A stretch of 64,000 nt of DNA, from the NCBI GenBank assembly GCA_033977485.1, contig CM066991.1:56088850-56152849 (forward strand), written 5' to 3'. The stretch's first letter is position 1. Every line of letters begins with the position of its first letter. This stretch comes from Hydrangea macrophylla. Lineage: Eukaryota > Streptophyta > Magnoliopsida > Cornales > Hydrangeaceae. The notes below the pieces were generated by a model that did no database searches, was not told the DNA's origin, and saw only the letters and a program-made list of their open reading frames with translations. Shown piece after piece: positions 23,459-34,845 of this stretch. A program made the position numbers and the translations under genes.

Positions 23459-25075
23459 TGTTAGGAAACTGCTTTCCCAGAATCCGTTGACAGTGCGTAT
23501 AAGTTGGTACTGCAAAAAATTTCATGAAATCTATAATAACCCTACAAGGGCGGAACTAGGGTTACCTTGAACTGCAAAATTGGATTGATGTAGTAGACGA
23601 ATCGAGAACACGGGCTCGATAACAGCTCACGATCTTCTACCGTATTCCTTTACTGCCAGAATATCGAACTGAGTGTGGGCTCTTTCGAAATCCTTTTAGT
23701 TTTCTGCTCTTCCCTCTTTACGTTCTATTTTCTATTCCCAGTTATAACACTCTCTTTAATTGTTATGACGATTCAATCCTGATCACATTGATCCGACAAA
23801 GATGTGTTTGTCAGGAGGATCAAACGATCTCCGATTTACTTGAATTTTTAACAGTAGCTCCGTCTCGACGTCAGGAACGTTGTGTAAAAAATTCAGCAAC
23901 TTTCGATCAGTATCGAGCAGTCCGAAGCTCTTTTAGTGAGCATTGTCCGACGCTAGCGATCTACACTCCTATGTCTCTTGAATGCTCACAGAGACTAGGG
24001 TTTGGTGGAAACCCTTCTAGAAGAAAGCTAGGAGGCCAAGGAAAACTTAGAATATGAAATCATGCAACCTGAGAGAAGAGCCAAGGCAGCATATATATAG
24101 GCTACGATAGGGACCATAAGAAGTCAATAAGGAAGAGGCTTCCTTATGGAATTAGGAAACCCTAATTCGAACTGAATCAGATTCCTATTTTCATAAATTA
24201 TAATTCATACCACTAAAGAATTATAATTGCACTCCTACCCTTATCTCAAAAATATATTTCAAGCTCCATGTTATTAAATGCTTATTATCTCCCCATGTTA
24301 AGATTACAGATATCCATTAATTAAATATAATTACTGACAATCATATTTAATTAATTTCTTAAAATTCCTTGAGATCCTCTGCTTAACTTATCTGATATGT
24401 CGGATACAAAATCCACCTGCAGGGTTTGACATAATCAAAACTTATAAGCTTTCTCAAGGGGATATCATCAATCCCAAAATTGAGACATGGATTCCATCAT
24501 TAATTAATATCCACCATACAATTAATATTGCCACCCAATCCAATGAGATATTGACCCATTTAAGGATCTCACCCTTTTAGGGATCAAAGTATAAATATCA
24601 AATGTACGTGTCTATAAATTAAATTAGGATTTAGAGCATAAGCACTCATAATAGCCATGAGGTATTAATTATCTTATAATTCAGTATAAAGATAATTACC
24701 CCAAGTCGGTCCTGTTTAATACACAAAATGTACCAGCATGGTGAGTTGAAACTATACCGTTTCCCGCAGTCAAGACAAACCTACTACAACACCATGCTGC
24801 AGTCCTACCGATGGTGTGTCCAATCCCATCTAAGACTGTAAACCAAAATCTTACATTCTATAATATCTGATGGCCTGATCTTCCGTGTGTAAGACGAACT
24901 CTACACACCAAACCACCTACTATATAGAATGAGAGACACAAATGCATAATATTAAATAAATAATATAATACAAACATTGCCCACACAGATTCTCATAAAA
25001 ATGGATTAACTGATTTTATTAAATGAATAATAAATCAACTACATAAAGCATGGCTTTTAGTATATATCCCTAACA
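23459..25075 (-). repeat. 5' LTR of copia element
   Basis: 1617 bp and near-identical to 16779-18395. It is bounded by the primer site on one side and the TATAT target duplication on the other. Confidence 0.95.
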
Positions 25076-25080
25076 TATAT

Positions 25081-25430
25081 GTGGTTCGACCCTATTAATG
25101 AAAAGACCTACGTCCACGCATGTGTCAGAGCACGGGCACTATCAAATCACCCGGGGGTCTTTGGTGAACCAACAAAGGGGACGAAACTACCAGAGATTGG
25201 CCGGGTTTATGCGTGTGTGTAAAATAAGAATGTGATCCCCTCAAAGAAGGTGAGTGGTCTTTATTATGGATGCAAGAGACCTACTCAGTAAACTGATAAG
25301 GTAATACAATCTGACTGGAATTGATTAGTATAAATCGTGGAGGTTTTGTAATCGGATTAGGAAATAATCTACTCTTTTCGTTAGTCTTTTAGCTCGTGTA
25401 GGAAACTGTCTGGATCATTCTGGATCAACT
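25081..25430. other. Unassigned flank, possible LTR remnant
   Basis: No coding region. It begins GTGGTTCGACCCTATTAATG, and 20 of 23 positions match 58417-58439. A following CCTACGTCCACG is typical of plant repeat consensus sequences. It could be an edge of the older Tat element further right, but no LTR boundary can be fixed. Confidence 0.4.
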
Positions 25431-25729
25431 CATGGGACCAATGTTGTGAAAATCGGATCGGACCGGCCGGTTGAACCGGTTGAACCGTCGACCGGTCGGC
25501 ACTCCGGTCCGGATCTACCCACTAAACCGTTTTATGACAAAAATCGGCAAAAACCGGTGACCCAGCCGGTTGAACCGGAAAACCGGTGAACCGGTGCCGG
25601 TTCCAATATACCGGCTGGTTCATTACACAAGCTTTTTTGCCTTTTATGTTTAGTTTTTTTAGGTCAGAATTCAGAATTCATTTTTAAAATTTTAAGATCT
25701 CATCTCTATCTCACTTCTCTCTCTCTCTC

Positions 25730-25834
25730 TCAGATGCTCCCCTACCCCAAGACCCATCGCCTGAGAACCCCCCTCCCCCACCTCTTCACCATCGCCCTCC
25801 ACCGCCGGCTTCATCTCCATCTCACCTCACTTCT

Positions 25835-25875
<41 letters not shown>

Positions 25876-26065
25876 ACGCTCCATGCCGCCAAGAGGCCCA
25901 TCGCCTCAGACCCCCCTCCCACATATGTTCACCACCACCTCTTCACCATCGCCGCCGCCCCCCACCACAGGCTTCACCTCACCGCTGTCGCCGCTGCCGA
26001 TTACTTCCCATGCTTCACCAGATCTGAGATTTTTTTCCCCTGAAAAATTTCAAGAATTCTTCTAA
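25730..26065 (+). other. Pyrimidine-rich, partly duplicated 5'UTR-like stretch in the hAT element
   Basis: CT microsatellites (about 25716-25731 and 25843-25872) each precede a CAGA(T/C)GCTCC...CATCGCCT block, so about 150 bp is duplicated. Open frames here are Pro/His-rich low complexity. The position upstream of the captured exons suggests the source gene's promoter or 5'UTR, but this is a guess. Confidence 0.4.
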
Positions 26066-26194
26066 CATTCTAAAAGTATGTGCACAGTTACTACCACAAG
26101 ATCAGTTTTCCAACTAATTTTTTGATTGTTGTTTGATTTGAATGTTTTGTGGTGTTGAATGTATTTTTTCATGTACTTTTTCTTTAATTGCTAG

Positions 26195-26293
26195 GCAATT
26201 AGTGCTGGGGTTTTGATTGGGTGTAGTGACATAGTTGCTCAAAAGATTTCTGGGGTCAAAAAGCTTCAATTGAGAAGATTGCTTCTTTTAATG
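26195..26293 (+). pseudogene. Captured exon of a PMP22/Mpv17-like gene (exon a)
   Basis: A 99-bp open segment reads AISAGVLIGCSDIVAQKISG then VKKLQLRRLLLLM. It is bordered by a TTGCTAG acceptor and a GTATTA donor in phase 0. The sequence strongly resembles the second part of the first membrane segment region of plant PMP22, a small peroxisomal membrane protein of the Mpv17/PMP22 family with four membrane spans. The upstream first exon is not recognisable. Confidence 0.75.
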
Positions 26294-26447
26294 GTATTAT
26301 TTCTACTTTGCTGATCTATTTCATTTTCCTTCATAATGCTTGATTTTGGGTCTTTTATGTTACTAATTTCATTAAATAAGGGTGTCTAAGTGTAGTTTTT
26401 TTTTTCTTTTTCTTGATTTGGTTATGTGAAATTCAATTGCTTTACAG

Positions 26448-26549
26448 TTCTATGGATTTGCATATTCGGGACCATTCGGGCACTTCCTACACAAATTGAT
26501 GGATATCATTTTCAGAGAAAAGAAGGGCAACGAAACTGTTGCAAAGAAG
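26448..26549 (+). pseudogene. Captured exon of a PMP22/Mpv17-like gene (exon b)
   Basis: A 102-bp segment after a TTTACAG acceptor reads FYGFAYSGPFGHFLHKLMD then IIFREKKGNETVAKK and ends at a GTCAAC donor, again in phase 0. It continues directly from exon a in the PMP22/Mpv17 family order, with the family's GP-GHF-H segment. The intron between (26294-26447) is retained, so the capture was of genomic DNA and not of a cDNA. Later exons are absent, and the next sequence is the hAT right end. Confidence 0.78.
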
Positions 26550-26899
26550 GTCAACCCTTTTAATGAATAAATAATAAATATATGAATGCTCTGTTGCATA
26601 CAACTCTCACACACACACAATGCTAATTCGAGCTTTTGAAGTTTCTAAGATGGGTTTTTGGTGTAGAATTCAGGGCTCACTTATATATTATGGTATATAT
26701 ATCGTAATAGATTTTTATGTGATGTTTATATTTTTTTAATTTTGTATTACTATTAATTTATATAAATAAATTTAATTATTGCGTAATTATGACATCACCG
26801 GTTCGATTCCGGTTCACCCGACGGTTGAACCGCTAACCCGTGACCCGGTCATTTTTCCGGTTCTATGACCGGTCCGGTTTTCAAAACATTGCATGAGAC

Positions 26900-27640
26900 G
26901 CGAATGGGCTGTGCCCGTGACGAGCCGAGCCCATACGACAATCCTAACCTGTTGGTCGGGTCCTGATCATACTGGGCATACCGCTTGGGTTATGTAGGAG
27001 CAGAGCTTCCACTGGATATTTTTATACATATCAGCTACCCCCCATTTCCGAGGCTAATGTGATGCTTCATCAGATGAGGATTGGAAATTTGCATTACTTT
27101 GGCAAACCGTCCAGGATGCATCTCGAAAAATTGTTCGGGGCCAGATCGGTTGCCTTGGTCACTCAGGGCCTAGACCGATCGGTTACCTCGGGAGGTGGAG
27201 TAGGTATCTGCCACGTATCAAGGAGTGGTTGGTCTGGTTAGGATCCAACAAGACCGGTATAAGCACAACTGGACAGTTACAACCTAACCGAACCATCACT
27301 TTAGGTCATTAATGCGCACGCCTTTTGAGGCACCGCTTGGGCTGACCGAGGTGCCAGTTGTCGGGTGTTTAAACGAGAGTTCAGCTGGACCGATGGATCT
27401 GAGATAATCTGGACCGTCCATGCAATCTAAAAAAGAAGCACTTCAGCATTTTTGCTACTTCTGCTACCTATAGGAAGAGTCTACCGAGTGCTATTAAAGA
27501 AAAAGTGTCTGGTCAAGATTTTTGAGCTCTTTCCTACACTTTGTTCTTGTAAGTCTTCGTCCCTCCAGCCTTACAATTCACTGTATTTTTCTTCTTTTCT
27601 TCATTTGTTAATATTCCCAAACGAGGCTGGAGAATAGGAA
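26900..27640. other. Unassigned sequence left of the Tat/Ogre-like element
   Basis: About 740 bp with no convincing coding region. It was contiguous with 48170 onward before the large element inserted, so it may be the 3' LTR or end region of the older Tat element. It contains repeated GACCGATCGGTTACCT-like words near 27140-27200. Confidence 0.45.
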
Positions 27641-29920
27641 CCTATTGTGGATATCGCAGTTTTCTTTCTTTTACCCATAGCTTTTCTTTTAAAATACTTT
27701 TTCAAAATCAACTTCAAAAACAAATGAGTCGCCACTTAATTTTTAAAAGGAAAAAATAAGAAACCATTTCAAAAGGAAACTGATCTTTTGCGAAACCAAA
27801 GATTAAACTAGGTCCGGGGATTATGGAATGAGAAGGGAAGGAAGGAGCCCACCGGACTAAAGCACCCTTCTCATCCTATCTCGCGATAGGCCTCTACTTA
27901 ACATCCTTTTAATCGATTTATTAATTTAAATGTGCCATCAACTAATACATATGTATAAGTATGCATTACAAAAGCATGTCTAAAGGGTGTAAGATTGCAA
28001 GTGATAAAATATCATTCAAAATCACATAATTCAAGTAGCAAGCAATATGATATGCAAATAGGGAACTAGAGAACTTACCCGGGATCCGGCCGTGAATATT
28101 AAACGTGCAAATGCATACAAACAGAAGAAAATCCTAAAAGAGTCTCTAATCACATATACACATAACGAAAAATCCTAATTCTAATGTGTCGCGCATGAGG
28201 TTGAAAAATCAATAAAATCAAGAAATTAAAATAAACTAAAGAGGAGTCCTAGAAATCATACCTTAATAGCGCTACAAAACAAAAGGTTAGTCCACATGAT
28301 ATACGAGACATGAAGTTAGAAATAACCATCCTAAATTTCTAACTTAAATCTATCAAATGCAATTGAATCTAAAGCAAATAAATCTTAATTACAAATGTCA
28401 AGTCATATGGATGAATATGTACATGAACAAAATAAATTATGAACTACTCGGTGATTTAGATCACTTAAACTTTGAATTCAAGTTTAACTAATCATTATTG
28501 AAACATGGTTTGAACCTTGACTCATGAAAAATTTCATCTAAGCCATTATTCATAAGTTTGATGAAAACTATTGCAGAATTCTCGAAATTGCTGAGAGCAG
28601 ATCATAACTTTATAAAATTAAAAAGCATGGTTCCCGTGGTTTGATCTTGATGAATTTTGGACACATGATGCCTTTGTGTGTATAGTTTTTAACCCCAAAA
28701 AGAAATCAAAGTTTCAACGGTTGGATCTCCGGGAATTGGACAAAGACCAGACATCACTCAGCATTCTACAACCTTCTGTCCAGAGTTCTTGCACGATTTT
28801 CTAAAAATAGCAAAAAGTTCAGAAATGCTCTTTTCTTTTTAGGGTGACTTCCTAACACATTAATCTACTTAGAAAAAATTATTTTGGGTCACAAATACTT
28901 TATTAAGGTTCTGATTTGCTTATTTCAAAAGAGTGCCGCTGTGCTAAAACTTTGGGCAGATTGTAGTGACTTCATAAAACTCACGACCAAACCACTTTAA
29001 ACATGAAATCTCCTTAAAACAAAAATTACAGTGGTAAAACATTGTGTTATTGACACTTTCCCGTTGGTTTCATTTGATTCCAACGGTTAGATTTCGAACT
29101 AAAAATCTTTGATCGAAACAGGTTTATGAACCCACGGTTTCATTATCAAGTTCAACTTTTATTTGTTAACCCCAACTATTAAACCATGAAGTTGGACTTA
29201 AACTAAACCACTTTCTCCTATCATTTGATGGTCATTGGAGGCTAGAGACCTTTTATATTTGTTGATTTCAAATGAAGTATGAATGGACTTCATGAAATCT
29301 CAAGATAATGAATCTGAACCATGGAGATGGGCTTAGACTCAAAACTACTTCCTCCTACCATTTGATGGTCATTGGAGATGAAGACATGACTAATGCTCAT
29401 GAGTCTCAAAGGAATATAGAAAGGATTCCATGAAACATCAAGCTAGAGGACCCAAATCATAAGTATGGACTTGGATCCATCCATTTGTTTATAAAATGAA
29501 GTGATGGTCAAACCTCGACTCCCATGTGAAGTATAAGTTTACATGAGATTCAAAACATCAAACTCAAGAGCTTTCAAGAGAGATATTGAAGATCTCCAAG
29601 AATCTCAAAAGAAAAACATAAACATGAAAAAAATAGAAGAAGGATCAAAGAACTAGAAAGCAAGAACTTCCAAGTTTACTTAACAAACTCTAAAACTTAA
29701 TCAAGACAAAAACTAAATGACTTGAAGGTTAGAGGCCCAAAAGAAAGAAAACACAACTAAGATTAGAGGGTCACCTCCAAACTATCCTCAAAGCTTCTCT
29801 CCTTTGAAGATCTTCCAAGCTCTTCTCTCTAATTTTTTAAAACTCTCTCTTTTCTCTCTCAAAATATGTGTTAGTGTAATGGTAGCTCCTTCTTCTCTTT
29901 CTCCCAAGGAAGATCCTCCC

Positions 29921-29930
29921 TCTTTTATAG
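29921..29930 (-). promoter_or_regulatory. LTR TATA box of Tat/Ogre-like element
   Basis: The minus strand reads CTATAAAAGA, followed by a purine-rich transcribed leader. The same box is at 47467-47476 in the other LTR. Confidence 0.7.
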
Positions 29931-30043
29931 ATAAAATTACCAAGTATTCTCAGTGAATTCGGAGTAAAAGACAGGTGTAAATGTCTCATTTGGTGGTACA
30001 ATACGTACTTCTTGAAAATAGACAGACTGCTGCACAGGGCGGC

Positions 30044-30345
30044 AGTCAAAAGTTCTATGCGGCAGTCAGTGGATGCCGCTGCGGCACTACATGACTGCCG
30101 TTGCGGCATTCCATGACTGCCGCGCGGCACTTATTGAGAGTCGCGCCAAATTATTGATTGCCGCATTTTTTGTCAACTTTACTTTGTTAGTTTTTTATTT
30201 TTATCCGCATACATATACGTATTGTACCACAAAATACGGACTTTAAAAGCAAACGGCAGTCAGAAAATGTCGGCGGCACTCAGAGAGAGCCGTTCCGGCA
30301 TTCTGTGAATGTCGTACGACACTCACTGAGTGCCGTAAATAACTG
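30044..30345. promoter_or_regulatory. GCGGCAGTCA palindrome cluster in LTR
   Basis: Many copies of GCGGCAGTCA, GCGGCACT and their complements TGACTGCCGC and GAGTGCCG form overlapping inverted repeats about 115 bp upstream of the LTR TATA box. Closely similar clusters are at 31961-32101 and 35273-35382, upstream of the two antisense genes. Confidence 0.75.
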
Positions 30346-30623
30346 TCGTGTGCTGGCTTCTGCTAAACTTCCCCTTTTAGGTCTTTTCTTCTCTCAGTTT
30401 TCTTAAAAAAACTTATTTTTTGAAGATCTTTTCCAAAAGTGACGTTTTATACCTGAATTCTCCTAAATACCTGGTATTTCCTTCTTTCTGTGAAATTTTA
30501 TTGCATTTGGAGAACTTTCTGAAGAGCTTGGAATACTTCAGATCTTTTCGGTCCTTATCATCATCGGACGTGGAGGTGATGCTCTCCTAAATTCGACGGT
30601 CGGTCAAAATTGAGGTGTCTACA

Positions 30624-30638
30624 GTTTGCCCTTCTTTG
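30624..30638 (-). other. Polypurine tract of Tat/Ogre-like element
   Basis: The minus strand reads AAAGAAGGGCAAAC directly before the LTR start TGTAGACAC. Related AAACCAGGGGCAAAC-type words recur at about 36956-36975 and 37006-37020, just after pol. Confidence 0.7.
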
Positions 30639-30785
30639 ACAGAGCTTGTGGGGCAATGCGTCCCGTAAGTGAATGTCAAAGCCTGTGTGAAGACATGCCT
30701 TTGACCCAACCGTCGGTTTTAGGAAAAGAAACAAAATGCGTTGCAAGAGAAATCGGGCGCGCACCAGAGACTATACTTGGTCGTG

Positions 30786-30842
30786 CTCGGTGATGAGCTA
30801 CCTACGTATCCCATCAGGAATCAGACCAAGACGTAGTTCGGG
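30786..30842. repeat. CCTACGTATCCC...CGTAGTTC box, copy 1
   Basis: The block is CTACCTACGTATCCC, a short spacer, AATCAGA, a short spacer, then GACGTAGTTC. Two further copies in the same orientation are at 37089-37131 and 37186-37236, beyond the antisense genes. I recall the box as common in plant repeats, but its role is unknown to me. Confidence 0.65.
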
Positions 30843-31083
30843 CCAGAGCCAAACACACACAAGCACAAGTAACCACACGGATGAATGCACCTATCCTGTC
30901 GTGATGCAAGTAATATGCAATGGTATTTTCTGAATTGACCTGGTCTTACAGGTGCCATGCTTATCATGTCTTCCCTACGTATGACGCACATTACGCGACG
31001 TATTAGTCAGGGAAGATCATCTAATTCTTGACTGATGCGAAAATCTGTTACGGGGGTCATGAAGATGCTTTTGATTTGATTTC

Positions 31084-31568
31084 GAGGGTTAACACAAATC
31101 TGTTGCGATAACCGAGAATGTAAATTCTTTACACTCTCAAAGCAAAGGATCGACGTAAATCTATTACGTGGATCGAGAATATAAATCTATTATATTCCCA
31201 AAACGAGGGTTAACACAAATCTGTTGCGAGAACCGAGAATGTAAATCCGTTACACTCTCAAAGCAAAGGATCGACGTAAATCTGTTACGTGGATCGAGAA
31301 TATAAATCTGTTATATTCCCAAAACGAGGGTTAACGTAAATCTGTTACGAGAACCGAGAATGTAAATCCGTTACACTCTCAAAGCAAAGGATCGACGCAA
31401 ATCTGTTACGTGGATCGAGAATATAAATCTGTTATATTCCCAAAATGAGGGTTAATGCCAATCTGTTACGAGAACTGAGAATGTAAATCCATTACACTCT
31501 CAAAGCAAAGGATCGACGCAAATCTGTACGTGGATCGAGAATATAAATCTGTCATATTCTCAGAACGG
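31084..31568. repeat. Tandem repeat, four units of 121 bp
   Basis: Units start at 31084, 31205, 31326 and 31447 with GAGGGTTAA. Each unit is itself two related halves of about 60 bp, built from AAATCTGTTACG and GAGAATATAAATCTGTTA-like words. It lies between the 3' LTR and the promoter of the first antisense gene. Confidence 0.92.
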
Positions 31569-31579
31569 GGTAATCAAAA

Positions 31580-31830
31580 CTTCGGAGCCCACAGACTCAA
31601 ATCTATTCCAGTTTTTTTGAAATTTAGAGCCCGCGGGCTCAACGTTATCTTTATTTTCAAAATCTAAAGTCCACAGGTTCAATTTTACCCTCATTTTCAA
31701 AAATCGGGGCCCACGGGCACAAATTTGCTTCAACTTCTGAAATTTGGGGCCCATAGGCTTGAATATATCTTAATTTTCAAAATTGGAGACCGTGGGCTCA
31801 AATTATTCTAAATTTTGAAATTTGTAGCCA
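31580..31830. repeat. Degenerate tandem repeat of about 40 bp
   Basis: About six units share GGGCCCACGGGCTCAA-like words followed by an AT-rich stretch with TTTTGAAATT. Units begin roughly every 40-42 bp. Confidence 0.75.
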
Positions 31831-31960
31831 ATTTAAGTCTAAAAACGACCCCGGGGGCCAAAAGTGTAGTGAGGGCAAATTTTGGGAGACTTAAGTTCAA
31901 TTTTCGGGACCCGATTTGAATGTTTTGGGGGAAATAAAATATCTTTGAACCGACTTAACC

Positions 31961-32108
31961 GCGGCACACGCATTTTTTTGCGGCAGTCAATGACTGCCGT
32001 GCGGTACTCACGGAGTGCCGTTGCGGCAGTCAGCGAGTGCCGCGTGACAGTCCACTGAGTGCCGCGCGCGAATATCAAGTGCCGCGTTTGAGCGGCAGTG
32101 GCTTTAAA
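31961..32108 (+). promoter_or_regulatory. Palindrome cluster and TATA-like box before antisense gene 1
   Basis: A cluster of GCGGCAGTCA/TGACTGCCG/GAGTGCCG words (31961-32101) is followed directly by TTTAAA (32103-32108). Transcription would start shortly downstream and run to the ATG at 32329, across a 5'UTR intron (donor at 32226, acceptor ending 32326). The motif matches the cluster in the element's own LTR. Confidence 0.55.
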
Positions 32109-32225
32109 CCGCCGGGTTCAATTCTTTTCGTTTCATTCCTTCAACTCTCTCTAACCTGAAATCTCTCTGGAGAAAAATTTTCCTCTTCTCTTCTTGCTTG
32201 TATTGATCTAGCCAGGACTTATCAG

Positions 32226-34845
32226 GTTAGTTCTACTTCATCAAAACTCGAGTTATTCTCTTTATTTATTGTTTTTCTTTGAACTTTTTACGAATCTAAC
32301 ATGTGAATTCCTCTCTTTCTTGACAGACATGGCGAGTGGTTCGAGTAGTAGGAAGAGGGCGAAGTACCGGGCTACTCCCAACCCCGATGTTACACTTTTA
32401 CTCCTCGACCCAGACGTGCATTTATCTATCCGCGCGTTCAAGCGCGAGGTAAACACCTCTTCCTTTCTCTCTTTTAATTCCCTCCTTTTTTTGAATATAG
32501 TGAATGCTATGCTTACTCAATATAATTTCTTATGCGTCTCCATGCTTGTTGATCTTCCGCGTGTTCTGATCGCATCTGTGCTTGTTCTCCTGTTTAAGTT
32601 CATGAATGCAACCGCTTTATTTGAAGTTTCCACTTTCCCTCATAAATGCAACTATTGTGCTTACAAATTCTCGGGTGTTTCACCTGTATCTGTGCACATC
32701 ACTATCTTTTATTTTCTCTAAAGGATCTCTTTCTCTCCCTTATTATCCATTCTTATGTCGCTTTTCCTTATTATTACCTATTTATTTTTATTGCTCTCTT
32801 CTTTATCTATTTTCTAATAACAAATCTTGTGATTCTTTCTTGCAGCTGCAGCCCAAGGTGCTGAAGGGGTACGACAACCTTGTTCACGGGTTTGAGTGGT
32901 ACGGGGAGCTCAGTGAGACCGTGCAGGGATTCATTGCAGCTGTCGATTTTGGAGACTTCATGAAACTCTTGACGAAGAGCTCCAATGACTTACAGCAGAT
33001 ACATGCATTGGTCGAGCGGTGGTGGGATACCACCAGTACCTTTCACTTCCTGTTCGGGGAGATGACGATGACTCCTCTCGACTTTTGTATGATCACGGGG
33101 ATCCCATTTGGCGGAGAGCTCTTGCGATATTTGGATGTGACTCGCGAGTGGGATCGGGTACAGGTGCTACTCGGAGCAGTCCCTGATGAGCCCTTGGTTA
33201 CGGCCAGGTGGTTTATGGACACTTTTCCGGGCCGGCAGGGCTTTATAGACGAGTAGATGGCTAGGGGGTTTCTGATGTGCATGCTGGGGTGCTCCCTGTT
33301 GAGCACCAAAGGAGACCGGATTTCCGTGGCATTGCTAGGGTCTTTGGATCGTATGAACCAGATATATCAGTACGACTGGGCTGGTGCAGGATTAGCCATC
33401 CTGTATCGGCATATGGGAGAGATATCCCGGGATCACCTGGCCTCTACTGGCGGCTTCTGGAGGGCATGGGAGGTATACTCCTTTTCTTTTCTTGATCCTA
33501 TTTTAAACTTTGCATTCTTATTTCGGATTTCTGTATTTAAAACTTATGTTCCTCTTTCTTTCTTGTAGATTTGGTCCCATGAGAACTTACACATGATGTC
33601 GCCTGACACGCGACCAACAGATGCCCTCATCATGCCCCAGTGGCTGAAGTGGGCGAAGGATCGGGTCGGCTGGAAGACCGGAGCTCATGATTTTATTTCG
33701 TTCAGGAACTTCCTGACGAACCTACGAGAGCAGCACGTCCGGTGGCAGCCTTGGCTAGACGTACTTCCAGACACCTCTCAGGGGATGCGGGAGTCGGCCG
33801 GGTATGACCCTCAGCGGATTTTGCTAGATGGACCCGAGGCTCGGGCTTGGTACTTGGGAGAGAGGGTGACCAGACAGTTACTTGCGGCCGAGCCCTTCTT
33901 CGTACCACACCCTCCGCCAGAGTCTATGAGGGCTACCGATACCCTCCAGGGTTCCGCGCTTACAGCTTCCCTAGTCGGTCTGTCTCTCCAGGGTTTCGTG
34001 GATCCTCCATCAGGGTACGCAGCCTTCCGGGTTGCGAAGCTGATGAGGAACTTCCCCTTGATGGAGGTGACCCGGGTGAGTTTCTTTTAGCCTTTCCAAA
34101 CTTTTTTTTTTTTAAAATTTTTAAAACATGCGTATTTACCTCTTTATTGGATTCATTCTTCTTTGCAGCGCGTTCCTGCTGCTGCTCGGGCTCCTACTCT
34201 ACCGCCCTGGGATCGGAGTCTTAGGACAGTCTCCTACGGCGAGCAGACAACTACCATGGTCCCCAGATACCAGGCGGGTGCTCCCACCATTCCGCTTCAG
34301 TACGACCATGTCCCACAGGACTACGCGGAGGAAGGCTTGCTCTACGCCCACAGCGTGAGAGAGTGAATTTACGGTCGAGAGTGGAGGGTAATTCTTAAAC
34401 CTTGCTTTATTTTAAAAAGTACTTTTATTCAGACATTCTAACCTTTCTTCCTTTTGTTCAGGCCGAGGGGGCGCGATCGGCTGCTGAGACTCATGCGAGA
34501 GCTCTGGAAAGAATAATAAAGAAAGACTTCCTTTTATTTGCTTATCCTGCTTTCCAAGCTATTTTATTGATAATTTGACTCGCTCCCTCCATCTAGGAGG
34601 AACAGGTGGGGACTCTATCCCGGCAGGTAGGAGAGCTTCAGCAGCGGCTTCAACAGTTCGGCATCCCTCTCAGCGATGCCCTTGGAGGCAGCGGTGTTGG
34701 ACGCAGTGGAGGCGGCGGTGAGGGCACCAGTAGCGGCAGAGGTAGGGGCAGAGGAGGAGGCGGACGCGGCGGGAGTGGCACAGAGTCAGAGGACGAGCCT
34801 CCCAGACGCGTCACTCGTCAGACTCGAGGCCGGGGCCGGGGCTGA
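32226..34845 (+). pseudogene. Antisense gene 1: plant mobile domain protein, six exons
   Basis: Exons: 32329-32448, 32846-33472, 33569-34075, 34169-34387, 34462 to about 34510, and 34597-34845, all phase 0 with GT/AG borders except the exon 5 donor, which I cannot find. A 5'UTR intron spans 32226-32326. The start MASGSSSRKRAKYR is basic, possibly a nuclear signal. Residues near 94-125 (ALVERWWDTTSTFHFLFGE then MTMTPLDFCMITGIPFGGE) are the plant mobile domain core, and IWSHENLHMM in exon 3 is also typical. The C-terminus is Gly/Arg-rich and ends RGRG. In-frame TAG at 33254-33256 and TGA at 34364-34366 break the frame, and the family pattern continues after both. The domain occurs in Arabidopsis MAIL1/MAIN, which act in silencing, and in transposons. 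The function here is unknown. Confidence 0.82.

Larger units (their letters stand above)
16774..25080 (-). mobile_element. Ty1/copia LTR retrotransposon with tatat target duplication
   Basis: The element proper is 16779-25075 (8297 bp), flanked by TATAT at 16774-16778 and 25076-25080. Both LTRs are 1617 bp, begin TGTTAGGAAACT and end CCTAACA. By eye they differ at about 20 positions, so the insertion is fairly young. Domain order on the minus strand is gag, protease, integrase, RT, RNase H, which defines Ty1/copia. I did not assign a lineage. Stops, frameshifts and a deleted RNase H end make it non-autonomous. Confidence 0.95.
25431..26899 (+). mobile_element. Non-autonomous hAT-like element carrying gene exons
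   Basis: The element proper is 25439-26891. Its ends are inverted: CAATGTTGTGAAAATCGGA on the left against CAATGTTTTGAAAACCGGA read inward from the right, 17 of 19 matching. They are followed by CCGGTTGAACCGG-rich sub-terminal repeats. The flanks are CATGGGAC (25431-25438) and CATGAGAC (26892-26899), an 8-bp duplication with one change, which fits hAT. No transposase is visible. The interior holds a CT-rich 5'UTR-like stretch and two exons of a PMP22/Mpv17-like gene. Confidence 0.8.
27646..30623 (-). repeat. 3' LTR of Tat/Ogre-like element (2978 bp)
   Basis: It begins TGTGGATATCGC and ends GTGTCTACA, and matches 45196-48169 throughout with scattered substitutions and small indels. In the sense (minus) direction the TATA box CTATAAAAGA lies at 29921-29930, with a cluster of GCGGCAGTCA-type palindromes upstream of it at 30044-30345. 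The open frame at 29837-30130 crosses the TATA region and is not a likely protein. Confidence 0.93.

Noticed and set aside
29837..30130. 97-residue minus-strand frame, repeated at 47383-47676
   Set aside because: It spans the LTR TATA box and the palindrome cluster. Repetition is due to the two LTRs, and there is no domain.
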